Source of the DNA: an uncultured Clostridia bacterium
Lineage (GTDB): Bacteria > Bacillota > Clostridia > Oscillospirales > Oscillospiraceae
Assembly (NCBI GenBank): GCA_947173485.1
Contig: CAMWFH010000005.1
Coordinates: forward strand, 82,619-146,618
Direction: 5' to 3'
Length of the DNA stretch: 64,000 bases
Shown here: in pieces, positions 16,917-25,541 of the stretch
Layout: every line of letters starts with the position of its first letter
Position numbering within the stretch: the stretch's first letter is position 1
Program-made: the position numbers and the translations under genes
The notes under the pieces: generated by a model
What the model saw: only the letters and a program-made list of their open reading frames with translations
Database searches by the model: none
Told to the model about the DNA's origin: nothing

Positions 16917-18308
16917 TTAGCTCAGGATGCCGTCGCCGGGCATGGGGATGCCCAGATCCTCGGCGTACTTGCGCATCTTCATGTACATCTCCACATACTC
17001 CTTGCAGGGAGTCAGGGTGGGGATATCGTACAGCTCGGGGAAGGTCAGGCCCTTCGGAGGATCGAACAGGTCGTTCTCGAACTTGGGGATGACTTCTTTC
17101 ACGATGCGGTTGGCATCGGCACGGGTCAGGCCCGCCGCGCCCTTGAACACGGAGGCGTTGTACCAGCACTCGATGGGGGTCAGGCCGTTCTTCTTCGAGC
17201 CGCCGGCGCTGCGGGGGCTGATGGTGAAGGTCTGGCCGGAGGCGGAGGCGGCGGTCATGCCCACGATGGATTCCAGGAAGAACATCTCGGTCATGGGGCC
17301 GGCCACCTGGTTGATGGTCTTCATCTGGAGGATATTGCTGTTGCGGGTGATGGCCTGGGTCGCGATGGACTGGGTCCACACGCCGTGGCGGCCGCAGTTG
17401 CCCGCGTAGCGGATATCATAGGACGGGGAACCGGGCAGGCCAGCGCCGCACATGGGGTACTGGAGCAGGTCGGTGGCGATGGAGGCGATCGCGGTGGTCT
17501 CGGGACCGCCGGTGTAGCCGCCGATCATGGTGGGGGACTCGCTGCGGACCACGCCGCCCAGCTCATAGGCCACGATGCACTTGTGCAGGGTGGTGTAGTT
17601 GATCTTCAGGGACGCCGGGTTCAGGCACAGGCACAGCTGCGGCTGCTCATAGAGGTTGAAGGCGGCCAGGAAACCGAAATGGGTGCTGGCGCTGGACACC
17701 AGGGAGTTGCCCATGCCCACGCGCCCGGCCCGCCACTGGGCCTCCTTGCGCATATGGTACTCATAGATTCCGGCAAAGGTCTCATAGGGGGAGTCCGCCA
17801 GCAGGGGGCTGCCGAACACGGTATCCAGGGAGGGGCCTTCCTGCATATCGACCAGGCGGCTGCTGACGATGCCCTCCACCAGGGGGATGTACAGCTCCTC
17901 GCTCATCTGGATGGACAGCGGCGCGCAGAAGATGGGGGGACGCTTGTCCTCGGGACGGCGCGCCACCACATGGGTCTGCTCCGCGCCCTGGCCCACCACG
18001 AACTCGGGGGAGTTCTTCTTGAACTCGCGCTCCAACTCGTCGGCATCGATCTTGATCACCGACTCAGTGTCCGGGCAGAAGAAGCCCAGACGCAGGGCGG
18101 CCTCCCAGCCGGCCTTGAAGAAGCGGTCGGCCAGCTCGTCGTCGCAGTTGACGGGGTTATCAGGATCGCAGGTGCCCAGCAGGCCAAACTCCTTGGCCAC
18201 TTCCTTCAGGGTCCTGGGGACGATCTTCTGATCCCACTCTTTTTCGGTGACGCGCTCGCCCAGGCGCGCCCGGTCTAATGTCCTCAGGATCTTTTTTTGC
18301 TTCTCCAT
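16917..18308 (-). CDS. MtmB-family methyltransferase lacking pyrrolysine
   Basis: This 463-residue protein aligns along its length with monomethylamine:corrinoid methyltransferase MtmB. Shared segments include FKAGWEAALRLGFFCPDT near residue 65, SPYETFAGI, GGYTGGPETTAIASIATDL near residue 267, AGPMTEMFFLESIVGMTA near residue 340, and the final YMKMRKYAEDLGI. MtmB proper carries pyrrolysine (UAG) at position 202 after GRPGMG. Here GRVGMG is followed by Asn and then Ser, with Ser202 encoded by TCC at 17703-17705. No in-frame TAG exists and the stop is TAA. It should move a methyl group from an unknown N-methyl substrate to the corrinoid protein encoded just upstream (48 bp). GGGAGG precedes the ATG. 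Confidence 0.88.
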   Translation of the reverse strand: MEKQKKILRTLDRARLGERVTEKEWDQKIVPRTLKEVAKEFGLLGTCDPDNPVNCDDELADRFFKAGWEAALRLGFFCPDTESVIKIDADELEREFKKNSPEFVVGQGAEQTHVVARRPEDKRPPIFCAPLSIQMSEELYIPLVEGIVSSRLVDMQEGPSLDTVFGSPLLADSPYETFAGIYEYHMRKEAQWRAGRVGMGNSLVSSASTHFGFLAAFNLYEQPQLCLCLNPASLKINYTTLHKCIVAYELGGVVRSESPTMIGGYTGGPETTAIASIATDLLQYPMCGAGLPGSPSYDIRYAGNCGRHGVWTQSIATQAITRNSNILQMKTINQVAGPMTEMFFLESIVGMTAASASGQTFTISPRSAGGSKKNGLTPIECWYNASVFKGAAGLTRADANRIVKEVIPKFENDLFDPPKGLTFPELYDIPTLTPCKEYVEMYMKMRKYAEDLGIPMPGDGILS

Positions 18309-18356
18309 TGATTTGCCTCCCTTATTTCATTCGAGCAACACTCTTGTGTACCGTTC

Positions 18357-19025
18357 TTACACTTCTACGACCAGGGGATCGCCGGGCTTGTGTACCATGA
18401 GCCGGTCGGCCATCTTCACAGACAGGCCGGCGGTGCGGGAATAGCCGTCCGCGCCGATCTTCTCGGCATACTCCGGGCCGATGGGGCCGCCGCCTACGGC
18501 GATGCGGAACTTATCCCGCTTCCCCTCGTGGGTCAGACGGGTGATCAGCTCTTCCATGTAGTACTGGGATGTGGTGAGCAGGGAGGAGACCGCGATGATG
18601 TCCGCGCCCTCGGCCATAGCGGTGTCGATGAACTTGTTGGTGGGGACGTCGGTGCCCAGGTCCACCACCTCGTAGCCGTTGATGGCCAGCTGGGTGGCCA
18701 CCAGGCTCTTGCCGATGTCGTGGAGATCGCCCTTCGCGCAGCCGATCACGATCTTGCCCTTGAAGGCGCTCTTGCCGCCCTTGAGGTGGGGGCTGCACAG
18801 CTGGATCAGATGCTTCATGCACTCGCCGCCGATCATCAGCTCCGGCAGGAACGCCATCATGTTGTTGAAGTCATCGCCCAGACGGTTCAGAGCGGCCACG
18901 CCGCCATCCTGGATGATCGCTTCAGGGTCGACGCCGTCAGCCAGCGCCTTTTCTACCAGTTCGACTACCAGATCCTCGTCGCCGTCATATACGGCTTCCT
19001 CGATTTGAGACAAATAGTCCGCCAT
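18357..19025 (-). CDS. Corrinoid protein (MtbC/MttC type)
   Basis: This 222-residue cobalamin-binding methyl carrier has two domains. Residues 1-85 are the helical cap (ALADGVDPEAIIQDGGVAALNRLGDDF). The rest is the Rossmann-like B12 domain, with the lower-ligand motif DLHDIGKSLV near residue 102, SSLLTTSQYYMEEL near residue 150, and GGGPI near residue 185. The ATG at 19025 follows AGGAGG; upstream ATGs are inside the promoter. It accepts the methyl group from the MtmB-like protein and passes it to a second methyltransferase. Its own strong promoter lies at 19099-19127. Confidence 0.92.
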   Translation of the reverse strand: MADYLSQIEEAVYDGDEDLVVELVEKALADGVDPEAIIQDGGVAALNRLGDDFNNMMAFLPELMIGGECMKHLIQLCSPHLKGGKSAFKGKIVIGCAKGDLHDIGKSLVATQLAINGYEVVDLGTDVPTNKFIDTAMAEGADIIAVSSLLTTSQYYMEELITRLTHEGKRDKFRIAVGGGPIGPEYAEKIGADGYSRTAGLSVKMADRLMVHKPGDPLVVEV

Positions 19026-19098
19026 TTCAAAACCTCCTGTCGTTTTTGTTCGGGATATTCGGGCCTGCGCACAGTCAAGTCTTACAACTGCTGTACTA

Positions 19099-19127
19099 AG
19101 CATAGCCTACATTTTGGTAATTGTCAA
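19099..19127 (-). promoter_or_regulatory. Promoter of the corrinoid/MtmB-like pair
   Basis: Minus-strand TTGACA (19127-19122) and TATGCT (19104-19099) are separated by 17 bp, near consensus. It allows the corrinoid and methyltransferase genes to be expressed apart from the permeases upstream. Confidence 0.75.
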
Positions 19128-19190
19128 CACTTTTTCTAAAAAACTTTTAGGCGACCTGAAAAAGTTTGTTTACTCTAACAGGGCACGGGC

Positions 19191-20654
19191 TCATTTCCCG
19201 TCCCCGGCGTTGGCCGCCTCATTGGCGACACGCTCCTCCTCCTCGGCCTCCAGGTCGATGGCGTCCTTGGGCAGCACCAGGTTCAGGATGGTGGCCACGA
19301 TCGCAGCGGGCACCACGCCGGAGCCGCCAAAGATCAGGGACACGAAGGAGGGAAGGCCCGCCAGTACGGCGCTGTTGGCGCCGATGGCATACCCCACGCC
19401 GATGGCTACCGCCACGATAGTGAAGCTCCGGGAGGTGAAGCGGGACTTGGCGATGATCTGCATACCGCTGACGGAGATGGAGGCGAACAGCATGGCCGAA
19501 GCGCCGCCCAGCACGCTCTGGGGCATGATGGAGATCAGGGCCACCAGCTTAGGCAGGAAGCCGCAGATGACCAGGAAGATCGCGCCCGTAGAGATTCCGA
19601 AGCGGTTGATGGCCTTGGTCATCGCCACCATACCGGAGTTCTGGGTAGCGGAGGTGTTGGGCAGCACGCCGAAGAGCACGGCGAAGGAGGAGCCAACACC
19701 GTCGCACATGATGCCGCCCACCGTCTCACGGTTGGTGGGATTGCGGCCTAAGCCCCCGTTGGCCACGGCGGCCACGTTGCCCATGGTGATGACCGTCGTC
19801 ACCACGAACATGATCGTGATGGGCACGATGGCCTGGAGGTCGAATACCGGCTTTACGGGCAGGAGCTTGGGCAGGGAGAACCAGCTGGCCTCCGCCACCT
19901 TCCCCCAGTTCAGGACCCAGGACTTGGTGACCTCGGTGACCACGCCGGTGGCGGGGTCGGTATACAGAAAGGTCGTGGGCAGGACCAGTCCCATCAGCGC
20001 CGCCAGGATGTAGCCGATGATGATTCCGAAGAAGATGGCCGAATAGCTGGTGACGCCCTTGGTGAAGTGCTTGAAGCCCAGGATCACGGCCAGCACCGCC
20101 AGGGCCAGGAGCACGTTCTCCACCGAGCCGAAGTCCTTCACGCCGGAGCCGCCGCCGAAGGAGTTGATGCCCACGTTCATCAGGGACAATCCGATGGTCA
20201 GCACCACCGTACCGATGACCACCGGCGGGAAGAAGCGCTGCATCGGCCGCAGGAACAAGCCCAGCACTGCCTCCACCAGGCCGCCGATCAGCGATGCGCC
20301 CAGCAGGGCGGCATAGGCGTTCAGCCCGCCGCCTACGGCCGGCACCACGCTGCCGAAGATCCCCAGGAAGCCGGCCGCCGTGACCATAAAGATCGGCAGG
20401 CCGCTGCCCACCGGGCCCACGGGATATAGCTGCACGAAGGTGACCACGCCGGCCACCAGCATAGCGTTTTGCAGCAGCGCGATCTGCAGCGCACCGCCGG
20501 CCTCGATGCCGCACAAGGTGGACAGTACCAGGATCGGCGTCAGGTTGCCCACGAACATGGCCAGCACATGCTGCATACCCAGTGGCAGCGCCTGGTGCAT
20601 CGGGAGCCGCCCCTCCAGGGTATAGGGCGTCCCCATTTTCATTTCACGTTTCAT
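19191..20654 (-). CDS. NCS2 nucleobase permease (first copy)
   Basis: This 487-residue membrane transporter is of the nucleobase:cation symporter-2 (xanthine/uracil permease) family, with 12-14 hydrophobic segments. Family marks are the N-terminal LPLGMQHVLAMFVGN, the helix 8-10 region with TSATQNSGMVAMTKAINRFG (the QNxGxxxxT[KR] motif), and ICGFLPKLVALISIMP. The C-terminal tail is acidic. GGAGG precedes the ATG. It lies between a second permease (33 bp upstream) and the corrinoid gene. NCS2 proteins carry purines, pyrimidines, urate or related heterocycles, which hints at the methylated substrate of this locus. Confidence 0.9.
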   Translation of the reverse strand: MKREMKMGTPYTLEGRLPMHQALPLGMQHVLAMFVGNLTPILVLSTLCGIEAGGALQIALLQNAMLVAGVVTFVQLYPVGPVGSGLPIFMVTAAGFLGIFGSVVPAVGGGLNAYAALLGASLIGGLVEAVLGLFLRPMQRFFPPVVIGTVVLTIGLSLMNVGINSFGGGSGVKDFGSVENVLLALAVLAVILGFKHFTKGVTSYSAIFFGIIIGYILAALMGLVLPTTFLYTDPATGVVTEVTKSWVLNWGKVAEASWFSLPKLLPVKPVFDLQAIVPITIMFVVTTVITMGNVAAVANGGLGRNPTNRETVGGIMCDGVGSSFAVLFGVLPNTSATQNSGMVAMTKAINRFGISTGAIFLVICGFLPKLVALISIMPQSVLGGASAMLFASISVSGMQIIAKSRFTSRSFTIVAVAIGVGYAIGANSAVLAGLPSFVSLIFGGSGVVPAAIVATILNLVLPKDAIDLEAEEEERVANEAANAGDGK

Positions 20655-20687
20655 GTCGATAAGACCTCCACCTCATGAGACTGTCTG

Positions 20688-22166
20688 CTACTTCACACTT
20701 GCTTGCTTTGCTTTTAGTTCCTTCTCGGCAGCGGCGCTGGCGGCCTCGTCGGCCAGACGCGCCCGCTCCTCCACCTCCAAGTCCTCCTTGCCCTTGGGCA
20801 GGACGGCGTTGAGCAGGATGGCCAGGAACGCGCAGGGGATGATGCCGGAGCCACCCACGACCAGGTTGATGAAATCGGGCATACCGCTCAGAGCCGCGGA
20901 ATCGGCACCGATGCCATAGCCCAGGCCGATGGCGGCGGCAACGATCACATTGGCACGGGAGGTGAAGCCGCCCTTGGCGATCAGGTCGATACCGCCGCAC
21001 AGGATCTGGCCGAACATCATGACCGTAGCGCCGCCCAGCACCGCATTGGGCATGATGGAGACGATGGCCACCAGCTTAGGCAGGAAGCCGCACAGGATCA
21101 GGAAAACGGCGCCGGTGGCCACGGACATCCGGTTGACCACCTTGGTCATGTTCACCAGGCCCACGTTCTGGCTGAAGGTGGTGTTGGGCAGCACGCCGAA
21201 GATGGCAGCACCGCTGGAGCCCAGGGCGTCGCAGAACAGACCGCCGGTCATCTCCTTGTTGGTGACATGACGGCCCAGACCCACCTCGGTGATCGCGTTG
21301 ATGCTGGCCATGCTCTCGATGGTCATGGAGATATAGATCAGGCAGATGGGCAGGATGGCCCGGATATCAAAGCGCAGATGTACGGGCATCAGCTTCGGCA
21401 GGGACAGCCAGGAGGCCCCCGCCACGGCGCCCCAGTCCAGTGCCCAGGAGGCGGTGACGGCGTTGCCGGCGGCATCGATGAAGGTGGTGTCCATGGTGGC
21501 GGTCATGATGCCGGCCACCACATAGCCCACCGCGATGCCGATGAGCATACTGCAGTTCTGCACCATGCCCTTGCCCCACCGGTTGAGCACCAGGCTGACG
21601 GCAAAGACGATGAAGGCGATCGCCAGGTTCTGGGCGGAGCCGTAGTCGGGCACGCCGGAGCCACCGGCAAAGCTGTTGATGGCGATGGGGACCAGGGAGA
21701 TGCCCACGGCCGTCAGCACCGTGCCGATGACCAGGGGTGGGAACAGGGGCTTCACCTTGTCGTAGACGCAGGCGATCACGATCTCCACCAGGCCGCCGAT
21801 GAGCGTTGCGCCCAGGATGGCCTCATAGGACGGGAGCCCGCCTCCCAGCAGGACGGAGACGCTGATGTAGACGCCGATGTAGCCGGCTGCGGTGCCCATC
21901 ACGATGGGCAGGCGCGCACCGAATTTCCACACCGGGTAGAGCTGGAGCAGGGTGGTGAGACCGGCCACCATCATGGCATTTTGCAGGATGGTGACCATCA
22001 GCGGGCTGCCGGCCTCGATGCCGCAGAACGCGCAGACGATCAGCGGTGCGGTGATATTGCCCAGGAACATCGCCAGCACATGCTGCATACCCAAGGGGAT
22101 CGCTGTCCGCATCGGCAGATAGCCGTCCAGGGTATAGGGGGAACCGAGCGTTTTTTCCTTTTTCAA
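20688..22166 (-). CDS. NCS2 nucleobase permease (second copy)
   Basis: This 492-residue NCS2 permease resembles its neighbour: TPYTL/SPYTLDGYLPM start, IPLGMQHVLAMFLGN, NTTFSQNVGLVNMTKVVNR in the substrate motif, and LCGFLPKLVAIVSIMPNAVLGG. An ATG at 22190 exists, but AGGAGG lies downstream of it and 10 bases before a TTG at 22166, so TTG is the likelier start. The differing motif residues (Val-Gly-Leu here, Ser-Gly-Met in the other) suggest the two carry related but distinct heterocycles, or one imports while the other exports the demethylated product. Confidence 0.9.
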   Translation of the reverse strand: MKKEKTLGSPYTLDGYLPMRTAIPLGMQHVLAMFLGNITAPLIVCAFCGIEAGSPLMVTILQNAMMVAGLTTLLQLYPVWKFGARLPIVMGTAAGYIGVYISVSVLLGGGLPSYEAILGATLIGGLVEIVIACVYDKVKPLFPPLVIGTVLTAVGISLVPIAINSFAGGSGVPDYGSAQNLAIAFIVFAVSLVLNRWGKGMVQNCSMLIGIAVGYVVAGIMTATMDTTFIDAAGNAVTASWALDWGAVAGASWLSLPKLMPVHLRFDIRAILPICLIYISMTIESMASINAITEVGLGRHVTNKEMTGGLFCDALGSSGAAIFGVLPNTTFSQNVGLVNMTKVVNRMSVATGAVFLILCGFLPKLVAIVSIMPNAVLGGATVMMFGQILCGGIDLIAKGGFTSRANVIVAAAIGLGYGIGADSAALSGMPDFINLVVGGSGIIPCAFLAILLNAVLPKGKEDLEVEERARLADEAASAAAEKELKAKQASVK

Positions 22167-22190
22167 CTGTGTAGACCCTCCTAAATTCAT

Positions 22191-22702
22191 TTACACACGC
22201 CTCCAGGACGGGAGGAGCCGGGGCCGGTGTGCCGCCTGCCGCGCCATCCCACAGGGGGCAGGATCCCAGGATCGCTGCGCACCTCCTCTTTACCATGATC
22301 GTCCGCGCCCAAACGCTCGGCCTGGGCAGGCCGGACATCCATAAAAACGACCAGAGCCGCCCCACAGATCGGGAGCGTCCCGTTTGGCCGTTTTTGAAAA
22401 AACCTCGATCCGACCACAGAAATACTTGACGGATCGGCAAAAATCGGTTATGCTGATACCTGAGCTGAGATGTACGAGTGTACGATCGCACCTTGGCTCG
22501 ATAGCTGCTCATTGTTATGCATTCTAACAGTTGTCGTGAGAATTGACAATAGAGATTTTGGAAATTCACCAAATTTTGTTAGGTTGCACAAAGATTTGTG
22601 CGGTTTGCGCACATAATCACCAGGGATACCATGCCAATACATGGCAAATACCCGGCAGATACCCAGAGGAGAACGATACCATATTTGGAGGAGGAAAAAC
22701 AA
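22191..22702. other. Divergent intergenic region with operator-like dyads
   Basis: This 510-bp region separates the leftward permeases from the rightward UroD-type methyltransferase. It contains an inverted pair CGATCCG/CGGATCG (22406-22412 and 22430-22436) and the palindrome described at 22586. I find no convincing ORF and no recognisable cobalamin riboswitch. The sequence becomes AT-richer from about 22500 onwards. Confidence 0.5.
22586..22601. promoter_or_regulatory. Palindromic operator before the UroD-type gene
   Basis: GCACAAAGATTTGTGC is a perfect 7+7 palindrome around GA, 102 bp before the ATG of the methyltransferase. A related half-site, TTTGCGCAC, follows. It is a plausible binding site for the PadR regulator encoded nearby, or another repressor. 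Confidence 0.5.
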
Positions 22703-24049
22703 ATGACCGGAAAAGAACTGATCCAAAAGACCTTGCGGCATGAGGAGACGCCCCGTGTGCCCTGGGTCCCCTTCACCGGCGTACACGCCGGTAAGCTGAA
22801 GGGCTACACCGCCACCGAGGTCCTCAAGGACGGCGACAAGCTCTTCGACTCCCTGATGGAGGTCCACCGCCTGTATACCCCCGACGGTATGCCGGTAGCT
22901 TTTGACCTCCAGCTGGAGGCGGAGATCCTGGGCTGCAGCCTGATGTGGGCCGATGACAATCCCCCCAGCGTCACCTCTCACCCCCTGGAGGGCACCGATG
23001 AGATCCCCCAGCATCTGGTGGGCCCCAACGATGGGCGCATCCCCCTGGTGCTGGACGTGTGCCGCCGGCTGAAGAAGGCGGTGGGCGACGACACCGCCAT
23101 CTACGGCCTGTTCTGCGGTCCCTTCACCCTGGCCTCCCACCTGCGGGGCACGAAGCTGTTCATGGGCATGAAGAAGGACCCGGCCTATGTGGAGGCCCTG
23201 ATGGACTACACCTGCCGGGTCGGCATGGCCATGGTGGATATGTACGCCGAGGCCGGCGCCGATGTCATCGCCCCGGTGGATCCCCTGGTGTCCCAGATCT
23301 CTCCCAAGCACTTCGAGGCCTACCTCACCAAGGTCTACACCAAGCTCTTCGATCATATCCGCGAGAAGGGGCTCCAGTCCGCCTTCTTCGTCTGCGGCAA
23401 CGCCATGCGCAACCTGGACCTGATGTGCCAGACCAAGCCCGACAGCCTGTCCATCGATGAGAACATCCCCATGAAGGACGCCAAGGCCATCACCGACAAG
23501 TACAACATCGCCATCGGCGGCAACATCCCCCTGACCACGACCATGCTCTTCGGCAACCAGCAGGACAACATGAAGTTCGTGGTGGATATGATCGACAGCG
23601 TGGACCGGCGCAACCTGATCGTTTCCCCCGGCTGCGATATGCCCTATGATATCCCCATCGAGAACACCATCGCTGCCGTGCAGGCCGTCCACGATGTGGA
23701 TAAGTATCGGGAGTTGCTGCGGGACTACGAGGGCGGTGCCGATGATGTGGAGATCGAGCTGCCCGACTACGAGCATCTGGAGCGCCCCCTGGTGGAGGCC
23801 TTCACCCTGGATTCCATCGCCTGCGCCGCCTGCACCTATATGTGGGCCTCCGCCTGCGATGCCAAGGAGGCCTATGGCGACAAGATCGATGTGGTCGAGT
23901 ACAAGTACACCACCCGCGAAGGCGTGGCCCGCTGCAAGAAGATGGGCGTGAAGAACCTGCCCTCCCTGTATATCAACGGCAAGCTCTACTATGCCTCCAT
24001 CATCCCCAGCCGGGACGAGTTCTTCGCTGAGATCGATAAGCTCCTGTAA
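22703..24049 (+). CDS. UroD/MtaA-type methyltransferase with thioredoxin-like tail
   Basis: This is a 448-residue protein. Residues 1-360 are a uroporphyrinogen-decarboxylase-fold methyltransferase of the MtaA/MtbA type, which moves methyl groups from a corrinoid protein to a thiol or other acceptor. The zinc motif is changed: the usual H-x-C-G-N reads FFVCGN near residue 230, so the His ligand is Phe, while the distant Cys is kept in VSPGCDMPYDIPIENT. Residues about 370-448 form a thioredoxin/glutaredoxin-like domain with CAAC and a cis-Pro-like NLPSLYINGK. The ATG at 22703 follows GGAGGAGG. It stands divergent to the permease/corrinoid genes and may be their second methyltransferase. Confidence 0.85.
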   Translation: MTGKELIQKTLRHEETPRVPWVPFTGVHAGKLKGYTATEVLKDGDKLFDSLMEVHRLYTPDGMPVAFDLQLEAEILGCSLMWADDNPPSVTSHPLEGTDEIPQHLVGPNDGRIPLVLDVCRRLKKAVGDDTAIYGLFCGPFTLASHLRGTKLFMGMKKDPAYVEALMDYTCRVGMAMVDMYAEAGADVIAPVDPLVSQISPKHFEAYLTKVYTKLFDHIREKGLQSAFFVCGNAMRNLDLMCQTKPDSLSIDENIPMKDAKAITDKYNIAIGGNIPLTTTMLFGNQQDNMKFVVDMIDSVDRRNLIVSPGCDMPYDIPIENTIAAVQAVHDVDKYRELLRDYEGGADDVEIELPDYEHLERPLVEAFTLDSIACAACTYMWASACDAKEAYGDKIDVVEYKYTTREGVARCKKMGVKNLPSLYINGKLYYASIIPSRDEFFAEIDKLL

Positions 24050-24080
24050 GCGTCTCTTCCTTAAAAGGCTGTCCTGAAAA

Positions 24081-24118
24081 GGCCGTCCTGCGCGATGTGC
24101 GCAGGACGGCCTTTGTTT
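24081..24118 (+). terminator. Terminator of the UroD-type gene
   Basis: A perfect 13-bp stem (GGCCGTCCTGCGC / GCGCAGGACGGCC) with a 5-base loop is followed by TTTGTTT. It lies between two convergent genes. Confidence 0.85.
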
Positions 24119-24130
24119 GCTCTATCGATG

Positions 24131-25060
24131 TCACATGAGGGGGCAGGGGACATGGAAGGCCTGCTCCCAGGCGGTCTCCAGCTCCTGGTCGAAGTAGTCG
24201 GAGCCCTTGCCGATCAGGACCAGGGTCCCCTGGGGCATATGCTCCGGGGCGGGGGCCAGCTCCAGCTGGGAGCAGACGCCGTCTACGAACAGCGTCCCCT
24301 CCTCTGTCACCAGCGTGCCCTTGATCCGCAGGGTCAGCGGGGCGATGGCCTGGCAGAACTGCCGGACCGCCTCCTGCCCCCCTTGGAGCGGGGGCGTCTC
24401 CAGGGTGTAGACCGCCGGACGGTTCCAGGGGGTGTTGCTGGAGTCGCCGGACCGGCCGTGGTTGACCAGGCCCTCCAGCAGCTCCGCCGGCACATCGGAG
24501 TAGGTGGTGCGGTAGACGGCGGCCTCTGGATTGAAGGTCCGCACGGACTGCTGGATCTCCTGGACCTGCTCCTCAGAGACCAGATCGGTCTTGTTGAGCA
24601 CGATCAGATCCGCCGTAGCCACCTGGTTCTGGAGGGGCAGCAGCATATCCAGATAGTCCAGGACCGTGGTGCAGTCCACCAGGCACACCGCGCCCCGGTA
24701 GTCGTAGGGCCTGGGGAGATAGGGCGCCAGCCGCTCCAGCACCGCCGGCATAGAGGCCGGGTCGGCCATACCGGAGGCTTCGATCAGCAATAGGTCGATG
24801 GGGGTGTCGCTGAAGGCCTTCAGGGTCTTGACGAAGCTGTCCTTCAGGCAGGCGCAGAAGATCGAGCCGTTGTTCAGCTCCGCCATCTGGATGCCATTCC
24901 GCTGGAGCAGGGCCCCATCGATGCCCACGCTGCCAAATTCGTTCACCAAAAGGCCAGTCTTCCGGTCCGCGAGGCGCTCCAGCAGGCGGCGCAGGAAGGT
25001 CGTCTTGCCGGCGCCCAGAAAGCCGCTGACCAGATAGAGGGCGATAGGCTGTTGTGTCAT
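24131..25060 (-). CDS. CobW/COG0523 GTP-binding metallochaperone-like protein
   Basis: This 309-residue G3E-family GTPase has Walker A GFLGAGKTT near residue 13, Glu-rich switch NEFGSVGIDG, Walker B-type LLLIEASGMADP, and the base motif VLNKTDL. The canonical metal motif GCxCC is replaced by GSIFCAC, leaving two cysteines. The C-terminal CobW domain spans about residues 215-300. The ATG at 25060 follows GGAGGATC. Family members deliver or handle metals or cobalamin. Position at the end of an operon with ferredoxin and beside a corrinoid methyltransferase suggests a maturation or activation role. Confidence 0.88.
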   Translation of the reverse strand: MTQQPIALYLVSGFLGAGKTTFLRRLLERLADRKTGLLVNEFGSVGIDGALLQRNGIQMAELNNGSIFCACLKDSFVKTLKAFSDTPIDLLLIEASGMADPASMPAVLERLAPYLPRPYDYRGAVCLVDCTTVLDYLDMLLPLQNQVATADLIVLNKTDLVSEEQVQEIQQSVRTFNPEAAVYRTTYSDVPAELLEGLVNHGRSGDSSNTPWNRPAVYTLETPPLQGGQEAVRQFCQAIAPLTLRIKGTLVTEEGTLFVDGVCSQLELAPAPEHMPQGTLVLIGKGSDYFDQELETAWEQAFHVPCPLM

Positions 25061-25169
25061 AGTGATCCTCCTTTTGGCACAGGCCCCGCCTGTGCGCTGT
25101 GTGTCTCTCATCCCTATAGAGCTATAGGGGGAAAAGCGGGCCCTTGGGCCGGCGGCAGCTGCTGCGGAC

Positions 25170-25538
25170 TCAGGGATCGCCGGCCTCGCAGGCCTCCAAG
25201 GCGTCTATCATCTCCTCCAGGCCCAGCTGGTACGTTCGGAGCGTGCGGAGCCAGGTGGAGCGGCAGCGCGCCCCCTCCTCCGTCAAATGAAAGACCTTTC
25301 GTCCCTCCTCCGTCTGGGAGGCGATCAGTCCCCGGCTCTCCATGTCCCGCAGGGCCCGGTAGACCCCGGCGGGATCTGGCGCCTCCGTCTGCCAGAGGCG
25401 GGTCTGTCCGACCCGCTGTAACAGCATATAGCCGTGGCAGGGCTCCTGGCTGAGGATGGTCAGGATCGCCGGCTGCAAGAACCTGACCAGTGTCCCGCCC
25501 TGGCAGGGACATAGCCGGACGTTCACCTTCTTGACCAT
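25170..25538 (-). CDS. PadR-family regulator with an N-terminal Cys pair
   Basis: This 122-residue PadR-like winged-helix regulator contains PAILTILSQEPCHGYMLLQRV, then DPAGVYRALRDMESRGLIASQ, the recognition helix and wing. A preceding CPCQGG could bind a metal or iron-sulfur cluster, or sense redox state. It lies 3 bp after the ferredoxin gene in the same operon. It is a candidate regulator of that operon, and of the UroD-type gene, through the palindromes at 28640 or 22586. Confidence 0.85.
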   Translation of the reverse strand: MVKKVNVRLCPCQGGTLVRFLQPAILTILSQEPCHGYMLLQRVGQTRLWQTEAPDPAGVYRALRDMESRGLIASQTEEGRKVFHLTEEGARCRSTWLRTLRTYQLGLEEMIDALEACEAGDP

Positions 25539-25541
25539 CGC

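Noticed and set aside
16917..18308. Pyrrolysine read-through in the MtmB-like gene
   Set aside because: The frame is open over all 463 codons without any TAG, and the site aligned with Pyl is a TCC serine codon.
22191..22702. Cobalamin riboswitch for the corrinoid genes
   Set aside because: I looked for the conserved B12-box sequence and found nothing resembling it.
22448..23776. 442-codon open frame opposite the UroD-type gene
   Set aside because: The sense strand encodes an evident methyltransferase; the reverse frame is His/Gly-rich without motifs.
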